A stretch of DNA of 5,242 nt from assembly GCA_031279925.1 (NCBI GenBank), contig JAITHQ010000015.1, positions 1-5,242 on the forward strand. Direction: 5' to 3'. Made by a program: the position numbers and the translations under genes. Every line of letters begins with the position of its first letter. The stretch's first letter is position 1. Origin of the DNA: Treponema sp. (GTDB lineage: Bacteria > Spirochaetota > Spirochaetia > Treponematales > Breznakiellaceae). The notes below the pieces were generated by a model. It saw only the letters and a list, made by a program, of their open reading frames with translations. It was not told where the DNA came from and did no database searches. Below are positions 1-4,175 of the stretch, one piece after another.

Positions 1-6
1 AAACAA

Positions 7-36
7 AACAGTCCGGGGAATAATTCCCGGACTGTT
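7..36 (-). terminator. Rho-independent terminator, leftward
   Basis: A perfect 11-bp stem, AACAGTCCGGG (7-17) with CCCGGACTGTT (26-36), encloses an 8-nt loop. Read on the minus strand the stem runs into TTTTGTTT, a proper U tract; on the plus strand it is followed only by GAATCC. It therefore terminates minus-strand transcription best, though it may also help end a plus-strand gene lying left of the window. The only minus-strand frame upstream of it here is the doubtful 59-codon frame ending at 75. Confidence 0.7.
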
Positions 37-74
37 GAATCCTTTGTTGCTTGTAATTCATACCGGTATCGGGC

Positions 75-254
75 TTACAGGCGTACCGCTGCCATACCTC
101 CAGGGGCTTGTAAACCATAGAGTATCTGCCATTCCCGCTTACAGCGGAAAGTATATCTCTTGTTATAGTTGTTCCCCTTACGAATAACTAAAGAAGGTCC
201 ACGGATTACATGGATTAACTCGGATTTCAGTTCCCCAGAACCGGTATAATCCAT
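75..254 (-). CDS. Doubtful small ORF, 59 aa, no known family
   Basis: On the minus strand an ATG at 254 opens a frame of 59 codons that ends with TAA at 77-75. The product begins MDYTGSGELK and is basic in its second half (RKGNNYNKRYTFRCKREW). I do not recognise it. In its favour, a leftward terminator lies about 40 nt past the stop. Against it, there is no clear Shine-Dalgarno, the frame stays open upstream of the ATG, and its first third is a translation of the AATCCGTG inverted repeat, so it could be a chance frame or the remnant of a repeat-borne sequence. Confidence 0.18.
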   Translation of the reverse strand: MDYTGSGELKSELIHVIRGPSLVIRKGNNYNKRYTFRCKREWQILYGLQAPGGMAAVRL

Positions 255-276
255 GAAAATCCGTGCAATCCGTGGA
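198..276. repeat. Inverted array of AATCCGTG units
   Basis: The right arm (247-276) contains three successive units of the type AATCCATGAA / AATCCGTGC / AATCCGTGGA. The left arm (198-227) contains the same units in the opposite orientation, for example TCCACGGATT and ACATGGATT. The inner 19 nt of the arms (198-216 and 258-276) match at 17 of 19 positions when one is reverse-complemented; the full 30-nt arms match at roughly three quarters. A 19-nt spacer separates them. This looks like an interspersed palindromic repeat whose arms are themselves short tandem arrays. Function unknown. Confidence 0.65.
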
Positions 277-489
277 TTTTTTAGGAATTCGCCTGTTCCA
301 TGGCAAGAAGCTAAAATCGAGCTTCGTCTTTATTAAGTGGATTGACTATAAAACACATCACCGGCATTGCGTGTCAGATGGATAACCCGCTGAGTATTAT
401 TCTCTTCCACGCCGCAGCCCCAGCCGGACAGGGTGAGCAAATGTATCCGCCTTGTACTTGTGCGCGTCTGTTTTTACTTGGAAAATCGC

Positions 490-515
490 CGAAAAATTAT
501 TATCGAAAAATTATT
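490..515 (+). repeat. 12-bp direct repeat, period 14
   Basis: CGAAAAATTATT occurs at 490-501 and again, exactly, at 504-515, separated by 2 nt. It abuts the TTGACA of the promoter candidate at 515-520. The A/T-rich pair could be an UP-like element or a regulator's tandem half-sites; neither is shown by the sequence alone. Confidence 0.5.
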
Positions 516-543
516 TGACAGGGAATATAGCGCATGGTATCCT
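515..543 (+). promoter_or_regulatory. Candidate sigma-70 promoter
   Basis: A perfect -35 hexamer TTGACA (515-520) is followed, after 17 nt, by TATCCT (538-543), which matches TATAAT at four of six positions. The A/T-rich direct repeat lies just upstream. Transcription would start near 550 and run into palindrome copy 1 and the MITE-like element, with no convincing gene before 1076. It could make a noncoding transcript, serve as a distal promoter for the M23 operon, or be a relic. Confidence 0.4.
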
Positions 544-553
544 TAAACATGCG

Positions 554-579
554 TGTTTCAGCCCGTAGGGCAGGAAACA
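554..579. repeat. Palindromic repeat, copy 1
   Basis: GTTTC (555-559) pairs with GAAAC (574-578), and GCCC (561-564) pairs with GGGC (568-571) around the loop gta; the flanking T554 and A579 can pair as well. The same design, with the same order of stem, internal bulge, stem and 3-nt loop, occurs at 974-1006 and 3118-3145. It resembles a REP-like family of short interspersed palindromes. Confidence 0.75.
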
Positions 580-614
580 GCAGAGCCAGTGCAACGCTAA
601 TCAACAATTCCGCC

Positions 615-750
615 CTAAGAGCCTGTTCAAAATCTGGAATTTTGGCATTGCAAACGCCAAAATTCTACTTTGCAGGCTCCAAAAGAGCCCAAAAATCGGG
701 GTTTTGCGGTCTATTGACGGCAAAAATCCACAATTTGAACTGGCTCTTAG
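615..750. mobile_element. MITE-like element with terminal inverted repeats
   Basis: The ends are inverted repeats of about 18 bp: CTAAGAGCCTGTTCAAA at the left (615-631) and TTTGAACTGGCTCTTAG at the right (734-750), with a single mismatch. Inside are three hairpins in series: a perfect 10-bp stem GAATTTTGGC/GCCAAAATTC (637-646, 656-665), a 5-bp stem GGCTC/GAGCC (675-679, 685-689), and an imperfect stem pairing TTTTGCgGTC (702-711) with GACgGCAAAA (716-725). If transcribed it would fold into a cloverleaf-like four-way junction. There is no room for a transposase and no target duplication is obvious next to the ends. The termini GAGCCTGTTCAAAA resemble those of some IS ends in general style, which is an impression and not a match I could test. 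It could equally be a structured RNA. Confidence 0.5.
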
Positions 751-844
751 AGAACGGTAATTTGGCGATTTGGGCTGTTCCAACTATCAATTAGTGGTAC
801 AGAATATTTCAAGTGTAAAAAATTGCGGATTTTTGGTCTTTATA

Positions 845-874
845 TTGACAAATTCCGCGAAGGTGAGTTATAGT
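845..874 (+). promoter_or_regulatory. Sigma-70 promoter for the M23-bactofilin operon
   Basis: A perfect TTGACA (845-850) is followed after 18 nt by TATAGT (869-874), five of six matches to TATAAT; the overlapping register TTATAG gives a 17-nt spacer. Transcription would begin near 881, about 195 nt before the chosen start codon. The -35 hexamer lies within an imperfect inverted repeat, GCGGA (825-829) with TTCCGC (853-858), which might be an operator, but that is inference. Confidence 0.6.
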
Positions 875-973
875 AATAGAAACTGCTAAAAAAGATATTT
901 TTGGCGGTATATAAAGTAATTGCCATTACAAGAAATTGCAAAACTCTGGTTTTGTGGCTTCAAACGGTAAAAT

Positions 974-1006
974 GCATGTTTCACAGCCCGTTGGGCAGGA
1001 AACTGC
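974..1006. repeat. Palindromic repeat, copy 2
   Basis: GTTTC (978-982) pairs with GAAAC (999-1003), and GCCC (986-989) with GGGC (993-996) around gtt. The outer GCA (974-976) and TGC (1004-1006) extend the stem past one bulged base. This is the best-formed copy of the three-member family in the window and lies within the leader of the M23 gene. Confidence 0.75.
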
Positions 1007-1063
1007 AAGAATTGTGCAAAATCAGCCGAATTTTGCAGGCGATTCACTTTTATAGTGTATTTT

Positions 1064-1069
1064 AAGGAG
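1064..1069 (+). promoter_or_regulatory. Ribosome binding site deciding the M23 start
   Basis: AAGGAG is followed after 6 nt by TTG at 1076. The longer frame starting with GTG at 1055 has no purine-rich site in front of it and would place this Shine-Dalgarno inside the coding sequence, so TTG 1076 is the preferred start. Confidence 0.75.
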
Positions 1070-1075
1070 CGGATT

Positions 1076-2107
1076 TTGGCCTCGGTCCACGAGTATAAGC
1101 GATTCGAAAACAGCATTGTTCAAAAGGCAAAGAATGCAGCCGGTGCTGTGGCCGGGGGAATAGTGGGTGGACTTAAGGGGGCAGGGCGGTTTGTTACCCG
1201 GCGCTACACAGTGGTTTTTGTGCCCCATTCAGAGAAAAAGGTCTATAATCTTCATATTTCTGTTTTGTCATTGTTCTGCTTCTTTTTGGTAATTGCGGGT
1301 ATTCTGGGAACTTTCCTTTGGTATGGCGCGTCATATAACTCTACCCGGAATATTTTGGCAAACAAAAACAGCCGGCTTAAAGATGTACAGGCCAGTCTGG
1401 AACAGTTGCAGGGCGAAATCGCGCTCTTGCTGCGGGAGACCAGGGGCTTTGAAAACGCGCTTTCCGGCGCTTTTTCCGCTCTTGGCGCGGATTTTAAAAA
1501 TCAAAACACCCCGGCTTCCGCCGGAGATTTAAATTCATTCTTTGATATACGCGAGACCCCGGAAGGGCTCTTGCAGGAAGTGGACGATCTGCGGCGGGTT
1601 TCTTCTTATATTAGTTCAGCGGTGGAGCCGTTAAGGGAAATCGGCGCCATGCTGGATTCCCAAAGCGCCCTCCTTACGGAGATTCCCAGTATCTGGCCCA
1701 TTAAGGGCGGCCTGGGGCATATTTCAATGTTCTTTGGGCAAAACGAGAACCCTTTCAGCGGCCAGTATTATATCCACAAGGGGATCGATCTTTCTACCTA
1801 CCGTTCAGGGGACCCTATTGTCGCAACTGCCGATGGGCAGGTGGTTACTATCGATTATTCCGGGGATTTTGGGAACTATGTGATCATCAAGCATAAACAT
1901 GGTTATTATACCCGTTATGCGCACATGTTGTCCGCCAGGGTCAGGCTGGGGCAGCGGGTTCAGCAGGGCGAGGTGATTGGCTATATTGGCAACACCGGGC
2001 TCTCCACCGGCCCCCACCTGCATTACGAGGTTCACATTGGATCGGATGTTGTTGACCCTTACAAATATATCAATATTCGTTCCAGTATCGCCAAACCGGG
2101 GCGTTAA
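1076..2107 (+). CDS. Membrane-anchored M23 family metallopeptidase
   Basis: This is a 343-aa protein starting at TTG, with AAGGAG 6 nt upstream. M23 (LytM/peptidase_M23, lysostaphin-type) enzymes are zinc endopeptidases that cut peptidoglycan cross-bridges or stem peptides. Residues 20-38 are rich in Gly and Ala. One transmembrane helix lies at about 61-83, and residues about 96-125 are helical and probably coiled coil. The catalytic domain covers about 205-335. The zinc site is complete: H234 and D238 in HKGID, H316 in HLH, with H314 and H283 as the other conserved catalytic histidines, so it should be active, unlike degenerate LytM activators. The topology implies a short cytoplasmic N-terminus and a periplasmic enzyme. 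The bactofilin gene begins 11 nt later. Bactofilin-M23 pairs are known from several phyla and shape the cell wall (for example CcmA and Csd1 in Helicobacter), so a role in localised wall remodelling is a good inference. The exact bond cut cannot be read from sequence. Confidence 0.93.
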   Translation: MASVHEYKRFENSIVQKAKNAAGAVAGGIVGGLKGAGRFVTRRYTVVFVPHSEKKVYNLHISVLSLFCFFLVIAGILGTFLWYGASYNSTRNILANKNSRLKDVQASLEQLQGEIALLLRETRGFENALSGAFSALGADFKNQNTPASAGDLNSFFDIRETPEGLLQEVDDLRRVSSYISSAVEPLREIGAMLDSQSALLTEIPSIWPIKGGLGHISMFFGQNENPFSGQYYIHKGIDLSTYRSGDPIVATADGQVVTIDYSGDFGNYVIIKHKHGYYTRYAHMLSARVRLGQRVQQGEVIGYIGNTGLSTGPHLHYEVHIGSDVVDPYKYINIRSSIAKPGR

Positions 2108-2118
2108 TCGAGCCGCCT

Positions 2119-2553
2119 ATGCTGTCCGGCAAGCATGACTTCTCAATCAATACTATTATCGGTCCCAATACCAGCCTAAAAGGCGATATTGAAGCGGGGG
2201 GCTTTACCCGCATTGACGGCAGTATTATGGGGAATGTAAGCGCCAAAGGCAGGGTGGTAGTTGGCGAAAAGGCCCGCATGAAAAGCAATGTTTCGGGGAC
2301 GGCCATTACTATCGGCGGAGTGGTATACGGCAATGTTATTGCCAGTGAGTCGCTAACGGTTCTTTCAAGCGCGCTGGTCCTGGGCGATATTATTACCCGC
2401 CGTATAAAGGCCGATGAAGGCTGCCTTATTCATGGCAGGGTTCTGGTATGTTCCGACGAGGAAAGCTGGGCGCGGGCGCTGTCCGAGTATCGCGACGCTC
2501 AGGGCATTAAATCGGCGCTGCCGGTTTTTTCAAGAAGATATGGATCGGTTTAG
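2119..2553 (+). CDS. Bactofilin (polymer-forming cytoskeletal protein)
   Basis: The product has 144 aa, a typical bactofilin length (PF04519, formerly DUF583). Residues about 10-112 form short repeating beta strands spaced by Gly turns, as expected of the right-handed beta-helix: IIGPNTSLKGDI (13-24), FTRIDGSIMGNV (29-40), GEKARMKSNVSG (49-60), IGGVVYGNV (65-73), LGDI (88-91) and IHGRV (104-108). The tail, about 113-144, is charged and probably flexible. Bactofilins polymerise without nucleotide in the cytoplasm, often at the inner membrane, and position wall enzymes. The gene follows the M23 peptidase by 11 nt and precedes the yaaR-like gene by 3 nt, so it is surely co-transcribed. The Shine-Dalgarno is weak (GAG at 2110-2112), which suggests translational coupling. 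The likely partner is the membrane-anchored M23 enzyme, whose short N-terminus would face the filament. Confidence 0.93.
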   Translation: MLSGKHDFSINTIIGPNTSLKGDIEAGGFTRIDGSIMGNVSAKGRVVVGEKARMKSNVSGTAITIGGVVYGNVIASESLTVLSSALVLGDIITRRIKADEGCLIHGRVLVCSDEESWARALSEYRDAQGIKSALPVFSRRYGSV

Positions 2554-2556
2554 CAG

Positions 2557-3111
2557 ATGGCAAAAGTAGACGCCGCCGATATTCCTTCATTTTATATGAA
2601 TCCCGCAGCCTATTCCCAGGTAAAGGATGAAAACAAAAAAACAAAGGGTAGCCGGAAAGCCGGAAAAATGGATTTTTCCCGCATATTTGAAGATATTCGC
2701 GGCAAAACAGCAGAGGAAATTGGTCCGGTTCAGGACCTGCCCGTGTCCGAAGAGGCGGTCAATTTTTTGATGGACGAGGTGCGCAATGCGGGAGACGCCC
2801 TGCGCAGCCGGCCCTTTCCTGATGAAATTATGCGCTACAAACAAACGGTACGGAATTTTATGCACTATGTGGTGGAACACTCTTACTCGCTTGAGCATGA
2901 GGCAGGGATACCCAAATTTCTTAAGCCCGGATACCGGGGACCACGGGGAACCCCCGATGCCATGAAACAAAACCATTATACCAAAATACAGGTTATCGAC
3001 AGAAAGCTGGAGGACCTTGCCGCCATGCTTCTTGCAAGCCAGATACCGCAGCTTGAGCTTGCTTCACGTCTTGAGGAAATAAGCGGTCTTTTGGTAGACT
3101 TGTTGCAGTAG
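2557..3111 (+). CDS. YaaR/DUF327 family protein
   Basis: This 184-aa, mostly helical, soluble protein shows no signal peptide or membrane segment. Residues 1-60 are polar and variable. The family signature lies in 60-184: RYKQTVRNFMHYVVEHSYSL (93-112), IQVIDRKLEDLA (144-155) and the C-terminal RLEEISGLLVDLL (171-183). This is the pattern of YaaR (DUF327, PF03885), whose molecular function is not established. It starts 3 nt after the bactofilin stop, without a good Shine-Dalgarno, so it is probably translationally coupled. The next gene is ricT. In Bacillus subtilis the order is yaaR-holB-yaaT(ricT), so the neighbourhood is conserved across phyla although holB is absent here. At 184 aa it is longer than the Bacillus protein, mainly through its N-terminal extension, from memory of the family. 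Confidence 0.85.
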   Translation: MAKVDAADIPSFYMNPAAYSQVKDENKKTKGSRKAGKMDFSRIFEDIRGKTAEEIGPVQDLPVSEEAVNFLMDEVRNAGDALRSRPFPDEIMRYKQTVRNFMHYVVEHSYSLEHEAGIPKFLKPGYRGPRGTPDAMKQNHYTKIQVIDRKLEDLAAMLLASQIPQLELASRLEEISGLLVDLLQ

Positions 3112-3117
3112 TGATGC

Positions 3118-3145
3118 GGTTTCGCAGTCCGTAGGGCGGGAAGCC
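3118..3145. repeat. Palindromic repeat, copy 3, inside the operon
   Basis: GGTTTC (3118-3123) pairs with GAAGCC (3140-3145) and GTCC (3127-3130) with GGGC (3134-3137) around gta. Relative to copies 1 and 2 the bases that changed (A to G in the right outer arm, C to T in the left inner arm) replace Watson-Crick pairs by G-U pairs, so the fold is kept on the plus-strand RNA. It fills much of the 61-nt gap between the yaaR-like gene and ricT and would form a hairpin in the operon mRNA. No U tract follows it, so it does not look like a terminator. Confidence 0.7.
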
Positions 3146-3172
3146 GGAAAGCCAGTTTCGCCGGGGTAGAAT

Positions 3173-4090
3173 ATGAATGATATTGATGAATATGATGATA
3201 TTTCCATTCTGGAAGACAGCCCCCTTGAGGAAGAGCCGGATGTTATTATTGGCGCGCAAATTGCAAATATCACTCCCGGCACACCAATTTACCGGCTTCG
3301 CCTTTCCTATTCACACGAGACTTTCCTGGCAATTTACCGGGACGACTCCCTAAGCCCCCGTTCCATGGTGATAGTGCCTACCCGCTACGGCAAAGATCTG
3401 GCGCAGGTAATTGGCCCGGTGCTGGGTAAAACTCATTCTACAGAGATAGCCTGGATAGAACGTCCTGCTGTAAAAGAGGACCTTGAACAAGCGCGGTACA
3501 ACCGCAGTCTGGAGCGGGAAGCATTTGATATTTGCAAAGAAAAAATAGCGCGCCGCAAGCTGGAAATGAAGCTGGTTCTGGTTCATTATCTGCTTGAGGA
3601 ACCAAAGATACTTTTTTTCTTTACCGCCGACAGCCGTGTAGATTTTAGAGAACTGGTAAAGGATTTGGTGGGTGTCTTTAAAAGCCGAATTGAACTGCGG
3701 CAGATTGGCGTTCGTGATGAGGCCCGCGTGGTCGGCGGCCTTGGCGTTTGTGGCCGCGGCTTCTGTTGTCATGCTGTTTCTGACAAGCTAAAGCCTGTCT
3801 CCATAAAAATGGCCAAAGATCAGAATCTTTCCCTTAATTCGATGAAAATCTCCGGCCCATGTGGACGTTTGCTCTGCTGCCTCTCTTACGAAAATGCCTT
3901 TTACAGCGAACAGCAGCGGCTTGTTCCACAGGAAGGCACTAAAATCAACTACAACAATGAGATATGGGCTGTAACTGAAGTAAATCTGGTAAGCGGGCAG
4001 ATAAAACTCGGCGCTTCCGATGGACGTTTGGCCATAATTCCCACCGCCCAGTTTGAGCGGGGCGATAAAGGCTGGCGGGTAAAACGCTGA
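3173..4090 (+). CDS. ricT: RicT-like PSP1 domain protein (YaaT)
   Basis: This 305-aa protein belongs to the PSP1 C-terminal domain family (PF04468). The acidic N-terminus (1-24) is variable. The PSP1 core, about 90-185, includes the helical RRKLEMKLVLVHYLLEE and the LFFFTADSRVDFRELVKDL strand-turn-helix. Next comes the diagnostic cysteine block, two CX4CC motifs: C193, C198, C199 in GGLGVCGRGFCC and C230, C235, C236 in SGPCGRLLCC, separated by SIKMAKDQNLSLN (210-222). In Bacillus RicT joins RicA (YmcA) and RicF (YlbF) in a complex bearing iron-sulfur clusters, which affects mRNA maturation by RNase Y. Whether that applies here depends on partners outside the window. The start ATG has GGGGT (3163-3167) 5 nt upstream. 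It is probably the last gene of the operon, since a new promoter follows; no clear terminator is visible after it. Confidence 0.92.
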   Translation: MNDIDEYDDISILEDSPLEEEPDVIIGAQIANITPGTPIYRLRLSYSHETFLAIYRDDSLSPRSMVIVPTRYGKDLAQVIGPVLGKTHSTEIAWIERPAVKEDLEQARYNRSLEREAFDICKEKIARRKLEMKLVLVHYLLEEPKILFFFTADSRVDFRELVKDLVGVFKSRIELRQIGVRDEARVVGGLGVCGRGFCCHAVSDKLKPVSIKMAKDQNLSLNSMKISGPCGRLLCCLSYENAFYSEQQRLVPQEGTKINYNNEIWAVTEVNLVSGQIKLGASDGRLAIIPTAQFERGDKGWRVKR

Positions 4091-4144
4091 ACAGTAGAAG
4101 CGCTTGACCGTTTTCTTTAATGGCGTGCGTTTACAGCCGTTTTA

Positions 4145-4153
4145 TGGTATAAT
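4145..4153 (+). promoter_or_regulatory. Extended -10 promoter
   Basis: TGGTATAAT comprises a perfect TATAAT (4148-4153) preceded by TGn, the extended -10 motif that can work without a good -35. No acceptable -35 lies 16-18 nt upstream; TTTACA (4130-4135) is only 12 nt away and is too close. Transcription would start near 4160, giving a leader of about 16 nt that includes the Shine-Dalgarno GAGGG (4163-4167), 8 nt before the ATG at 4176. Confidence 0.6.
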
Positions 4154-4175
4154 GATCCATAAGAGGGTTTAATTC

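Larger units (their letters stand above)
1..1075. other. Long intergenic region rich in small palindromes
   Basis: No frame here reads as a recognisable protein on either strand. The longest open frame (534-794, +) runs straight through a palindromic repeat and a MITE-like element, so its translation is best explained as repeat sequence. What the stretch holds, in order, is: a leftward terminator hairpin, an inverted AATCCGTG-unit array, two weak short open frames (75-254 on the minus strand, 378-518 on the plus strand), a promoter candidate, palindrome copy 1, a MITE-like element, a second promoter and a hairpin-rich leader for the downstream M23 gene. By eye it is richer in A and T than the genes to its right. 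Between about 751 and 820 I see only one small imperfect hairpin (780-797, CCA-a-CTA / TAG-TGG). Confidence 0.7.
881..1075 (+). promoter_or_regulatory. Structured 5' leader with serial stem-loops
   Basis: Between the inferred start of transcription and the TTG start codon lie four consecutive hairpins: GTAAT/ATTAC (916-929); CAAAAC/GTTTTG (939-954), which extends through G-U pairs to GAA/TTC at 932-961; palindrome copy 2 (974-1006); and a perfect 8-bp stem TGCAAAAT/ATTTTGCA (1015-1037). None is followed by a U tract, so no ordinary terminator or attenuator is visible. I do not recognise a riboswitch class. The hairpins might control mRNA stability or translation of the peptidase, or simply be accumulated repeats. 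Confidence 0.4.

Noticed and set aside
307..325. Hairpin GAAGCT/AGCTTC with 7-nt loop as a terminator
   Set aside because: The stem is only 6 bp with modest GC content and is followed by GTCTTTATT, not a U run; no gene precedes it on the plus strand.
534..794. 86-codon plus-strand open frame
   Set aside because: It runs through palindrome copy 1 and the whole MITE-like element, so its residues are the translation of hairpins and inverted repeats; no Shine-Dalgarno and no recognisable domain.
554..1006. CRISPR array made from the palindromic repeats
   Set aside because: Copies are about 420 nt and 2.1 kb apart with unequal spacing and divergent sequence; there are no regular spacers and no cas gene.
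886..1116. 76-codon minus-strand open frame opposite the leader
   Set aside because: It covers the serial hairpins and overlaps the start of the M23 gene antisense; no ribosome binding site or family resemblance.
4104..4135. TTGACC (4104-4109) or TTTACA (4130-4135) as -35 for the glycosidase promoter
   Set aside because: Their distances to TATAAT at 4148 are 38 and 12 nt, both outside the workable spacer range; the extended -10 explains the promoter better.
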